The translations under genes were made by a program, and so were the position numbers. Shown one piece after another: positions 57,108 to 64,000 of a stretch of DNA of 64,000 nt (position 1 is the stretch's first letter; each line of letters opens with the position of its first letter). This DNA comes from CAWCFV01 sp963794995. Lineage in GTDB: Bacteria > Actinomycetota > Actinomycetes > JACCUZ01. The notes beneath the pieces were generated by a model. That model was not told the DNA's origin, ran no database searches, and saw only the letters and a list, made by a program, of their open reading frames with translations. The DNA is taken from NCBI GenBank assembly GCA_963794995.1, contig CAWCFV010000002.1:3038001-3102000 (forward strand), written 5' to 3'.

Positions 57108-57611
57108 CTAGCGGGCAGGGACGGCCGAGGTGACCGCCGGGGCCAGGTCGACGAGGGGTGCGGTCGCCGCGGCCCGGTCGACCGAGGCGGGCACCCGCAC
57201 CTCGACGAGGGTCGCGCGGTGCACCGCCGTGAAGACGAACGCCGACCTGCGCTCGTCGAGGAACCAGTCGACCCCGTCGACCTCGATGATCTCGGACGTG
57301 GCCGCGAGTCCCCCGGGCCGGTCGACCCCGCAGCGCAGGACCACCGCGGGCGAGCCCCAGGCGGCGGTCCGGTCCGAGGCGGGTGCGACCTCCCGTCCCG
57401 ACCGGCCGTCCACGTCCGACGGCAGGGCCGCTGCGAGGGCTTCGCAGTCCCCGCCGGGCCCGGTCGGGACGGTGACGCGGACGGCCGGCGCGGACGAGCA
57501 CGCAGCAAGCAGCAGGGCGAGCGCGGCCAGCGTCCCCGGGCGGACGGCCCCCCCGGCCCGGACCGATGCCCGGACGGGGGGCCGTGGACGCCGCGCGCGC
57601 CGGTGGGTCAG
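57108..57611 (-). CDS. DUF3515 lipoprotein (start uncertain)
   Basis: A lipoprotein-like protein: hydrophobic LAALALLLAACSS with a lipobox LAAC, then the DUF3515 body (CEALAAALPSDVDGRSGREVAP, WGSPAVVLRCGVDRP, VDGVDWFLDERRSAFVF). The family has no known function and often sits beside ddl and thiL. No ATG, GTG or TTG lies in this frame between the lipobox and the Lrp-type gene. The given start is a CTG overlapping the Lrp stop codon (CTGA), the only candidate next to that junction. An unnoticed single-base error near the C/G-rich run 57547-57560 is the other explanation. Confidence 0.6.
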   Translation of the reverse strand: MTHRRARRPRPPVRASVRAGGAVRPGTLAALALLLAACSSAPAVRVTVPTGPGGDCEALAAALPSDVDGRSGREVAPASDRTAAWGSPAVVLRCGVDRPGGLAATSEIIEVDGVDWFLDERRSAFVFTAVHRATLVEVRVPASVDRAAATAPLVDLAPAVTSAVPAR

Positions 57612-57844
57612 AGGTGGACGACCGGGCAGGTCAGCGTCCTGGTGATCCCGTCGACGCTCTGCACCCGTGCGACGACCATCTTGCCGAGCTCGTCGACGTT
57701 CTTGGCCTCGGCGCGCACGATCACGTCGTAGGGCCCCGTGACGTCCTCGGCCTGCGTGACGCCCTTGACGTCGGCGATCTCGCGGGCGACGGCGGCGGCC
57801 TTGCCGACCTCGGTCTGGATCAGGATGTAGGCCTGGACGACCAT
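57608..57844 (-). CDS. Stand-alone Lrp/AsnC ligand-binding (RAM) domain protein
   Basis: A 78-residue protein consisting only of the RAM domain: VVQAYILIQTEVGKAAAVAREIADVKGVTQAEDVTGPYDVIVRAEAKNV-like beta-alpha-beta order, with no helix-turn-helix. Such small proteins may bind amino acids and interact with full Lrp regulators or enzymes. ATG start with AAGGAAGGGG ribosome site. The divergent gap to thiL contains a TAGGTT hexamer facing this gene. The following DUF3515 gene may be translated with it. Confidence 0.8.
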   Translation of the reverse strand: MVVQAYILIQTEVGKAAAVAREIADVKGVTQAEDVTGPYDVIVRAEAKNVDELGKMVVARVQSVDGITRTLTCPVVHL

Positions 57845-57937
57845 CGGGGGCCCCTTCCTTCGTAGAGTCTGGCGGTCGCGTGCGTCGCCTCGAAGGGCGA
57901 CGCTCGCGAGCGAACCTACCGGAAGGGGAAGTGCGCC

Positions 57938-57976
57938 ATGGCCGGCCCCACGACCAGCGCCCGGCACGGCCGGTGA
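57938..57976 (+). CDS. Short upstream frame overlapping the thiL start
   Basis: A 12-codon frame, MAGPTTSARHGR, whose ATG has a good GGAAGGGG ribosome site at 9-base spacing. Its stop overlaps the thiL GTG as GTGA, so it may deliver ribosomes to thiL. There is no specific amino acid bias. Alternatively the ribosome site serves thiL from GTG 57931 with a 14-residue longer product. Confidence 0.45.
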   Translation: MAGPTTSARHGR

Positions 57977-58914
57977 CGGGCACCGTCGGCGAGCTCGGTG
58001 AGCTGGCCCTGATCGAGGCGGTGACCAGCCGGCTCGGCACCACCGACGCGGTGCTGCTCGGACCAGGTGACGACGCCGCGGTGCTCGCCGCGCCGGACGG
58101 TCGCGTCGTCGCGACCACCGACGTCCTCGTGGAGGGCCGGCACTTCCGCCGCGACTGGTCGGCCGCCGCCGACGTGGGGGTGCGTGCGGCCGCCGCGAAC
58201 CTCGCCGACATCGCGGCGATGGGTGCCGTGCCGACGGCCCTGCTGGTCGGGCTCGCGGTCCCCACGGACCTGCCGGCGGCCTGGGTCCTCGAGCTCGCCG
58301 ACGGCCTGGGCGAGGAGGCTGCCCGCGCCGGCGCCGCGGTCGTGGGCGGGGACCTCGTCCGGGGCGAGGCCGTCACGGTGTCGGTGACGGCGCTGGGCGA
58401 CCTGGGCGGCCGCGACCCCGTGACCCGTGCCGGCGCGCGGCCGGGGGACCTCGTCGCCGTCGCCGGCCGGCTCGGCTGGTCCGCCGCCGGTTTCGCGGTG
58501 CTGTCCCGGGGGTTCCGCTCGCCACGGAGCCTGGTCGACGCCCACCGGCGACCGGTGCCGCCCTATGACGAGGGCCCGCGCGCCGCGTCCCTCGGCGCCA
58601 CCGCCATGGTCGACGTCAGCGACGGGCTGGTGAGCGACCTCGGTCACGTCGCGCGCTCCAGCGGGGTGGCCGTCCGGGTCGACACCGCTGCCTTCCACGT
58701 CCCGCAGGAGTTCGTGGACACCTCCCGGGCCCTCAACGCCGACCCCCTGCAGTGGCTGCTCACCGGCGGCGAGGACCACGCGCTCGTGGCGACCTTCCCG
58801 GCCGACGTCGACCTCCCGATGGCCTGGAGCGTCGTCGGCCGGGTCGAGGCGGGCGAGGGAGTGCTGGTCGACGGGGTGCCGTTCGACGGCCCGGGCGGCT
58901 GGCGGTCGTTCTAG
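57973..58914 (+). CDS. thiL: Thiamine-monophosphate kinase
   Basis: A 313-residue kinase that makes thiamine diphosphate. It has GELGELALIEAV at the N terminus, GPGDDAAVLAAPDGRVVATTDVLVEGRHFRR (metal and ATP sites), NLADIAAMGAVPTALLVGLAVP, GGDLVRGEAVTVSVTALG, and MVDVSDGLVSDLGHVARSSGV. GTG at 57973 is chosen because it overlaps a well-initiated short frame; GTG 57931 is the alternative. The next gene begins in the stop codon. Confidence 0.93.
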   Translation: MTGTVGELGELALIEAVTSRLGTTDAVLLGPGDDAAVLAAPDGRVVATTDVLVEGRHFRRDWSAAADVGVRAAAANLADIAAMGAVPTALLVGLAVPTDLPAAWVLELADGLGEEAARAGAAVVGGDLVRGEAVTVSVTALGDLGGRDPVTRAGARPGDLVAVAGRLGWSAAGFAVLSRGFRSPRSLVDAHRRPVPPYDEGPRAASLGATAMVDVSDGLVSDLGHVARSSGVAVRVDTAAFHVPQEFVDTSRALNADPLQWLLTGGEDHALVATFPADVDLPMAWSVVGRVEAGEGVLVDGVPFDGPGGWRSF

Positions 58915-59849
58915 TGCGGTCCCTCACCCCCGACGAGTGGCTGCCGCTGGCAGCGGCCCACGAGACGCGGGTCGACGCCTGGGTGCGGCCGCACCTCGAC
59001 CGCCGGCGCCGCGGTGAGAAGCACCCGGTCGAGGACTTCCTCTTCGACTACTACCACCACTCACCCGCCCGGCTCGGCCGCTTCAGCCCCGGGCTCGGGG
59101 CCGTGCTGCTCGGTCCGGAGGCGCTTGTGCGCTACGCCGACCTGGCCGACTGGGCAGTCACCACGGACGGCTCCGGCGTGGCACCCGACCCGACCAGGCT
59201 GGCCCGGCAGGCCCGGCGGGTCGCCGACGCCGTCCGGCTGCTGCGGGCCACGGCGGCGCGGGCGCCGTCGTTCGGCTGCTTCGGGCTGCACGAGTGGGCC
59301 ATGGTCTACCGGCTGCCGCCCGGCGAGGTCCGGCACGAGCGGCTGCCGTTGCGGCTGGGCAGCGCGGCCACGGACGCCGTCGTGGAGTCGCACCCGCTGC
59401 GCTGCACGCACGTCGACGCGTACCGCTTCTTCACCGAGGCCGCGGCGCCGCGCAACGCGACGACCCCGACCCGCGCCGGCCAGGTGCACGACGAGCAGCC
59501 CGGCTGCCTGCACGCCGGCATGGACCTCTACCGATGGGCGGCTGCCTTCGCGCCGTTCGTGGCGAGCGGGCTGGTGGCCGACTGCTTCGGGCACGCCCGG
59601 GAGATCCGCGAGGTCGACATGCGCGCCTCCCCGTACGACCTGGCCGGCCTCGGCTACCCGCCGATCCCGGTCGAGACGCCGGAGGGTCGCGCGGAGTACG
59701 TCCGGCTCCAGCGGGAGCTCGCCGAGCGGGGTGCCGGTCTGCGGGCCCGGCTGCTGCGCAGGCTGGAGGAGCTGGCGGCGCAGGTGCCGGGGACGACGAC
59801 GGCCGGCCCCGTGGAGGAGCCGGCCGTCATCGAGATCGGTGCGTCCTAG
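58914..59849 (+). CDS. Conserved actinobacterial protein (often labelled 3-methyladenine DNA glycosylase)
   Basis: A 311-residue protein of a family I recall being annotated as 3-methyladenine DNA glycosylase in Streptomyces and mycobacteria, a label I cannot support from motifs. It contains HPVEDFLFDYYHHSPARL, FGCFGLHEWAMVYR, HPLRCTHVDAYRFFT and NATTPTRAGQVHDEQPGCLHAGMDLYRWA. Many His/Asp/Cys residues lie in these segments, which suggest a metal-dependent enzyme. GTG start overlaps the thiL TAG by one base. It overlaps rpmB by 4 bp tail to tail. Confidence 0.7.
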   Translation: MRSLTPDEWLPLAAAHETRVDAWVRPHLDRRRRGEKHPVEDFLFDYYHHSPARLGRFSPGLGAVLLGPEALVRYADLADWAVTTDGSGVAPDPTRLARQARRVADAVRLLRATAARAPSFGCFGLHEWAMVYRLPPGEVRHERLPLRLGSAATDAVVESHPLRCTHVDAYRFFTEAAAPRNATTPTRAGQVHDEQPGCLHAGMDLYRWAAAFAPFVASGLVADCFGHAREIREVDMRASPYDLAGLGYPPIPVETPEGRAEYVRLQRELAERGAGLRARLLRRLEELAAQVPGTTTAGPVEEPAVIEIGAS

Positions 59850-60040
59850 CGGCTGACCTTGCCGGCCTTGAGGCAGGAGGTGCAGACGTTGAGCTTCTTC
59901 GGGGTCTTCCCGGTCTTGCCGACCATCGCGCGCACGGTCTGGATGTTGGGGTTCCAGCGGCGCTTCGTGCGCCGGTGCGAGTGCGAGATGCTGTGCCCGA
60001 AGCCCGGACCCTTGCCGCAGACGTCGCAGTTGGCAGCCAC
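59846..60040 (-). CDS. rpmB: 50S ribosomal protein L28
   Basis: A 64-residue L28 with the zinc-ribbon cysteines (CDVC and CTSC), so of the C+ type, and the conserved HSISHSHRRTKRRWNPNIQTV core. GTG start; a GAGGAGTT-like ribosome site lies upstream on the minus strand. It is divergent from the FakA-like gene. Actinobacteria often keep two L28 forms, a C+ and a zinc-free C-; only this one is seen. Confidence 0.95.
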   Translation of the reverse strand: MAANCDVCGKGPGFGHSISHSHRRTKRRWNPNIQTVRAMVGKTGKTPKKLNVCTSCLKAGKVSR

Positions 60041-60233
60041 GGTGAACTCCTCGATGGTCAGGCGGGCGGGCGCGTAGTCGGGCACGCAGTCAGGGGCGCC
60101 CGGTCGGCGGGCAACCGCAGCAGCCTAACCGACACGCCTGTCACGGCCCAAACCGAGCGACCGTGCTCCGCGCGACGCGCACGGTCCACCCGGCGCGCCG
60201 GGACCGGCAGGGCGCCGCACTAGATTCACGCAG

Positions 60234-61892
60234 GTGACCGCCACCCTGGCCCGCCTCGACGGCGAGTCCGTCGCGCGCTGGGCCACGGCCGCCCGGGACG
60301 CCCTCGAGGCGGCCCGTGCGGAGATCGACGACCTCAACGTCTATCCCGTCCCCGACGGGGACACCGGCACGAACCTGCACCTCACCCTCGCGGCCGCGGT
60401 CGAGTCCCTCGCCGGCTCCTCGATCCGTGGGGAGGACACCGAGACGCCGTCCCCCGGGCGGCTCATGTCGGCGCTGGCGCACGGGGCGCTCATGGGAGCC
60501 CGCGGCAACTCGGGGGTGATCCTCTCCCAGCTCCTGCGCGGCATGGCCGACGGCTTCGACGGGGTGCACGGGCCGGTCGGCGCCGCCGACCTCTCGCAGG
60601 CGCTCACCGCCGGCGCGGAGGCCGCCTACGAGGCGGTGGCCGACCCGGTCGAGGGGACCATGCTCACCGTCGCGCGGGTCGCCGCCGAGCGGGCGGCCGA
60701 CGCGGTGCAGGGCCCGCCCGGCGGCGACCTCTCCGACGTGGTCACCGCCGCCGCCGAGGGCGCCCGGGCGGCGCTGGCCGAGACACCGGCGCAGCTCGAG
60801 GTGCTCGCCCGTGCCGGGGTCGTCGACGCCGGCGGCCGCGGTGTGGTCGTGCTGCTGGACGCCCTGGCGTCGGTCGTGACCGGGGCCCGGCCCGCCGAGG
60901 TCGAGACCCGGCGGCCGCCCGCCGAGGCCGAGGCGGTCCGGCCGCGCAGCGGGCTCGAGGTCGGCGACCCCGACTCCCACGGCCCCACCTACGAGGTGAT
61001 GTACCTGCTGGACGCGCCGACCGAGGCGATCGCGCCGCTGCGGGCCGCGCTGGCCCCGCTCGGTGACTCCCTCGTGGTCGTCGGGGCCGAGCCGACCTGG
61101 AACGTGCACGTGCACGTCGACGACGTGGGGGCCGCGGTCGAGGCCGGCGTCGAGGCCGGCCGGCCGCACCGGATCAGGGTGACCCACTTCCGCGACGCCG
61201 CGCGGCTCTCGGTCGGCGAGCTGCCCGGGGACAGTCGCGGGGTCGTGTCCGTGGTGGCGGGCGACGGGCTCGCCGCCCTGTTCGAGACGGCCGGCGCGAC
61301 CGTGGTGCGCGGGGGGCCGGGCCGGCGGGCGTCCACCGCGGAGCTGCTCACCGGGCTGCGCCAGGCGCGGGCCCGCGACCTCGTGGTGCTCCCCAACGAC
61401 GCCGACAGCCTCGCGGTCGCCGAGGCCGCGGCCGGCAAGGCCCGCGACGAGGGACTGCGGGTCGCGGTGATCCCCACCCGGGCCAGCGTGCAGGCGCTGG
61501 CCGCGCTGGCCGTGCACGACCCGTCCCGCCGCTTCGAGGACGACGTCGTCGCGATGACCGCGGCCGCGGGGCACTGCCGGCACGGTGGGGTCACCGTCGC
61601 GGCGAAGGAGGCCGTGACGATGGCCGGCGTGTGCCACCCCGGCGAGGTGCTCGGCATCGTCGACGGTGACTTCGTCGTGATCGGCGAGGACCTCGCCGAG
61701 GTCGCCGGCACCGTGCTCGCCCGCATGCTCGGGTCGGGCGGCGAGCTGGTGACCCTGGTCAGCGGCGCGGACGCCGACCCGGGCCTGGTGCGGGCCGTCG
61801 CCGAGCGCGCCCGTCGCCAGCGCCCCGAGATCGACACCGTCGTCTACGAGGGTGGGCAGCCGCGCTACCCGCTGCTCATCGGGGTGGAGTGA
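60234..61892 (+). CDS. DAK2/FakA-like fatty acid kinase
   Basis: A 552-residue protein with the DhaL-type kinase domain at the N terminus (IDDLNVYPVPDGDTGTNL, Asp metal ligands; HGALMGARGNSGVILSQLLRG) and the FakA middle and C-terminal domains (VYEGGQPRYPLLIGVE at the end). FakA phosphorylates fatty acids held by FakB (DegV) proteins for phospholipid synthesis; no fakB is in the window. The gene precedes recG in many Gram-positive bacteria. GTG start 7 bases after TAGATT (60221-60226), suggesting a leaderless message. Confidence 0.9.
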   Translation: MTATLARLDGESVARWATAARDALEAARAEIDDLNVYPVPDGDTGTNLHLTLAAAVESLAGSSIRGEDTETPSPGRLMSALAHGALMGARGNSGVILSQLLRGMADGFDGVHGPVGAADLSQALTAGAEAAYEAVADPVEGTMLTVARVAAERAADAVQGPPGGDLSDVVTAAAEGARAALAETPAQLEVLARAGVVDAGGRGVVVLLDALASVVTGARPAEVETRRPPAEAEAVRPRSGLEVGDPDSHGPTYEVMYLLDAPTEAIAPLRAALAPLGDSLVVVGAEPTWNVHVHVDDVGAAVEAGVEAGRPHRIRVTHFRDAARLSVGELPGDSRGVVSVVAGDGLAALFETAGATVVRGGPGRRASTAELLTGLRQARARDLVVLPNDADSLAVAEAAAGKARDEGLRVAVIPTRASVQALAALAVHDPSRRFEDDVVAMTAAAGHCRHGGVTVAAKEAVTMAGVCHPGEVLGIVDGDFVVIGEDLAEVAGTVLARMLGSGGELVTLVSGADADPGLVRAVAERARRQRPEIDTVVYEGGQPRYPLLIGVE

Positions 61893-61898
61893 CCTGAG

Positions 61899-64000
61899 GT
61901 GGTGTCGCTGCGCGCGCCGGTGCGGACCGTGGTCGGAGGTCCGACGGCCAAGGAGCTGACCGACAAGCTCGGCGTCGCGACGGTCGACGACCTTCTGCGG
62001 CACTACCCCCGTCGCTACTACGAGCGGGGCGAGCTCACCGACCTGTCGCAGCTGCGCCCCGGCGAGCACGCGACGGTCCAGGCGACGATCCACTCGGTCA
62101 CCGGCCGCCAGATCCGGCCGAAGCTGCACAAGCTCGACGTCGTGCTCACCGACGGCCGGACCCGCACGACGGTCACGTTCTTCAACCAGCGCTGGCGGGA
62201 CAAGGAGCTGCACCCCGGCAGCCAGGCGTTCTTCGCGGGCAAGGTCGAGGTGTTCAAGGGCCGCGTCACGCTGACGAACCCCGAGGTCGCCACCGGGGAG
62301 GACGCCGAGGACTTCGCCGGGCGGCTCATGCCGGTCTACCCGGCGACCGCCAAGCTGGCGTCCTGGCGGGTGCGCAAGGCGGTGCGGGTCGCCCTCGACG
62401 TCGCCCTGGCCGACGACACGACCCTGCCCGACCCCCTGCCCGCCGACGTGCGGCTGCACCGCGGGCTCATGGGGCTCCCCGACGCGCTGCGCCTGATCCA
62501 CGACCCGGACACCTACGACGACGTGCGCCGGTCCCGCCGCCGGCTGACGTTCGACGAGGCCTTCGTGCTGCAGGCCGTCCTCGCCCGGCGCCGCGCCGAG
62601 GTCATGGCCGAGCCCGCGACGGCGCGTACGGAGCGCGGCGACGGGCTGCTCGCGGCCTTCGACGCCCGTCTCCCGTTCACCCTCACGGCGGGTCAGGAGG
62701 AGGTCGCGGCGGCGGTCGCCGAGGACCTGGCCCGCGCCCACCCCATGCACCGGCTGCTGCAGGGCGAGGTCGGGTCCGGGAAGACCGTCGTCGCCGTACG
62801 GGCCATGCTCACCGTGGTCGACTCCGGCGGGCAGGCTGCCCTGCTCGCGCCCACGGAGGTGCTGGCCCAGCAGCACCACCGGTCGATCACCGCGATGCTC
62901 GGGCCGCTCGCCGAGCGCGGGCTCCTCGGCGGGTCCGACGTGGGGACCCGGGTCGCTCTGCTCACCGGCTCGCAGGGCGCGGCGGCCCGGCGCACCAACC
63001 TGCTGGACGTGGCCAGCGGCGACGCCGGCATCGTCGTCGGCACCCACGCGCTGATCCAGGACGCCGTCGACTTCCAGGACCTGGGCCTGGTCGTCGTCGA
63101 CGAGCAGCACCGCTTCGGCGTCGAGCAGCGCGACGCCCTGCGCGCGAAGGCGGCGGTGCCACCGCACCTCCTCGTGATGACGGCGACGCCCATCCCGCGC
63201 ACCGTCGCGATGACCGTCTTCGGCGACCTGGACGTCTCGACCCTCACCGAGCTGCCGGCCGGCCGGTCGCCCATCGCCTCGCACGTCGTCCCGGCCGGTG
63301 AGAAGCCGCACTTCCTCGACCGGGCCTGGAGCCGGGTCCGCGAGGAGGTCGGCGCCGGGCACCAGGTCTACGTCGTGTGCCCCCGGATCGGCGGCACCGA
63401 CGCCGACGCGCTCGACGACGGCGGGGGAGGGGAACCCGCCCCCGACGACGAGACGGCTGCGCGGCTGCGCCCCGCCCTGGCCGTGCTCGACGTCGCCCCC
63501 ATGCTCGTCGAGGGGCCGCTCGCCGGGCTCCGGGTCGAGATCCTGCACGGGCGGCTGCCGAGCGACGCCAAGGACGAGGTGATGCGCCGTTTCGCCGCCG
63601 GCGACGTCGACGTGCTCGTCGCCACCACCGTCGTCGAGGTGGGGGTGGACGTCGCCAACGCGACCGGCATGGTGGTGATGGACGCCGACCGCTTCGGTGT
63701 CTCTCAGCTGCACCAGCTCCGTGGCCGGGTGGGCCGGGGCAGTGCGCCGGGCCTGTGCCTGCTCGTCACCGACGCCGAGGCCGGGACCCCAGCCCGCGAG
63801 CGACTGGAGGCGGTGGCCGCGACCCTCGACGGCTTCGAGCTCTCCCGCCTCGACCTCGAGACCCGGCGCGAGGGCGACGTGCTGGGCGCCTCGCAGTCCG
63901 GGCGGCGTTCGAGCCTGCGGCTGCTGTCGGTCCTGCGGGACGAGGACCTCATCGCCGACGCGCGCGAGGACGCCACGGCTGTCGTCACCGCCGACCCCGG
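61899..64000 (+). CDS. recG: ATP-dependent DNA helicase RecG (3' end beyond window)
   Basis: An open frame of 700 codons to the window edge that reads as RecG throughout, with no frameshift seen by eye. The N-terminal wedge domain has DKLGVATVDDLLRHYPRRYY. Walker A is LLQGEVGSGKTVVA, the DEAH-type motif is DEQHRFGVEQR, TATPIPRT follows, and the C-terminal helicase lobe has TTVVEVGVDVANATGMVV and QLRGRVGRG. Only the last few dozen residues are missing. Starts at GTG 61899 or 61902, 6-9 bp after the FakA-like gene. RecG reverses stalled replication forks. Confidence 0.95.
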   Translation, partial: MVSLRAPVRTVVGGPTAKELTDKLGVATVDDLLRHYPRRYYERGELTDLSQLRPGEHATVQATIHSVTGRQIRPKLHKLDVVLTDGRTRTTVTFFNQRWRDKELHPGSQAFFAGKVEVFKGRVTLTNPEVATGEDAEDFAGRLMPVYPATAKLASWRVRKAVRVALDVALADDTTLPDPLPADVRLHRGLMGLPDALRLIHDPDTYDDVRRSRRRLTFDEAFVLQAVLARRRAEVMAEPATARTERGDGLLAAFDARLPFTLTAGQEEVAAAVAEDLARAHPMHRLLQGEVGSGKTVVAVRAMLTVVDSGGQAALLAPTEVLAQQHHRSITAMLGPLAERGLLGGSDVGTRVALLTGSQGAAARRTNLLDVASGDAGIVVGTHALIQDAVDFQDLGLVVVDEQHRFGVEQRDALRAKAAVPPHLLVMTATPIPRTVAMTVFGDLDVSTLTELPAGRSPIASHVVPAGEKPHFLDRAWSRVREEVGAGHQVYVVCPRIGGTDADALDDGGGGEPAPDDETAARLRPALAVLDVAPMLVEGPLAGLRVEILHGRLPSDAKDEVMRRFAAGDVDVLVATTVVEVGVDVANATGMVVMDADRFGVSQLHQLRGRVGRGSAPGLCLLVTDAEAGTPARERLEAVAATLDGFELSRLDLETRREGDVLGASQSGRRSSLRLLSVLRDEDLIADAREDATAVVTADP

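Noticed and set aside
58914..59849. Firm assignment as 3-methyladenine DNA glycosylase
   Set aside because: No helix-hairpin-helix or AAG/MPG motif is visible; the label seems to be inherited annotation.
60141..63713. Minus-strand open frame of 1190 codons antisense to the FakA-like gene and recG
   Set aside because: Chance antisense frame; both sense genes carry all family motifs.
1..64000. CRISPR arrays, rRNA genes, prophage or integrase genes
   Set aside because: No regularly spaced repeats of CRISPR size, no rRNA sequence and no phage or integrase motifs were seen; the tandem repeats found are short and within genes or promoters.

Overview
This is a GC-rich chromosomal block from an actinomycete (Actinomycetota). 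The evidence is frequent GTG starts, dense 4-bp GTGA gene overlaps, ANTAR-domain regulators, an NdgR-type IclR regulator next to leuCD, a histone-like HU with a lysine-rich tail, and a CofC/FbiD-type enzyme that implies coenzyme F420. From memory, the gene order follows the conserved actinobacterial neighbourhood that in Mycobacterium tuberculosis runs, inverted, from recG to the fixAB/GH57 genes. A genus cannot be named from this alone; Geodermatophilaceae or relatives is a guess. No IS element, phage, CRISPR array or rRNA is visible.

Layout. 1-4.3 kb: enoyl-CoA hydratase, a methyltransferase, a hexapeptide acyltransferase, and (minus) a small membrane protein and a GH57 alpha-glucan branching enzyme. 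4.4-10.1 kb: electron transfer flavoprotein genes (fixB/etfA is broken by two extra C bases), cysteine desulfurase and mnmA for tRNA thiolation, a guanine deaminase-like enzyme and a MetE-C-like protein. 10.1-16 kb: ligA and gatCAB with a small membrane protein inserted. 16-25 kb: a redox lipoprotein operon (TlpA-CcdA-DUF3179), an S51 peptidase, a sugar dehydrogenase lipoprotein, a patatin, a D-2-hydroxyacid dehydrogenase and two membrane proteins. 25-39.5 kb: branched-chain amino acid and serine synthesis (ilvD, ilvBNC, serA, leuB, ilvE, citramalate synthase) plus a membrane HD-GYP phosphodiesterase. 39.5-43.7 kb: a membrane protein, an FAH-family enzyme, gltX, a CPBP protease, tRNA-Gln and tRNA-Glu. 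43.8-47.5 kb: three consecutive ANTAR proteins and a metallophosphoesterase. 47.5-51 kb: NdgR, leuCD and HU. 51-64 kb: cofC, a PlsC-like acyltransferase, gpsA, a sirtuin, a Cys/Met-metabolism PLP enzyme, ddl, DUF3515, a stand-alone Lrp-type domain, thiL, rpmB, a FakA/DAK2 protein and recG, which runs off the right edge.

How the genes work together. ilvBNCD, ilvE, leuB, leuCD and the citramalate synthase cover most of isoleucine, valine and leucine synthesis. Three short reading frames rich in branched-chain or threonine codons precede ilvB, leuB and the citramalate synthase. Two of them are followed by a hairpin plus U-run, so ribosome-mediated attenuation is the likely control; leuCD is probably under NdgR. 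serA carries a perfect TGTGA-N6-TCACA (CRP-like) site. gltX, gatCAB and the tRNA-Glu/tRNA-Gln pair fit the indirect Gln-tRNA(Gln) route. Many start codons lie 6-7 nt after a TANNNT hexamer, which suggests leaderless transcripts.

The oddest features are the two frameshifts in fixB, a symmetric 90-bp palindrome at 37548-37637, the attenuator leaders, a 37-residue ORF coupled to leuB, and an HD-GYP protein with a long Gly/Ser/Pro tail.
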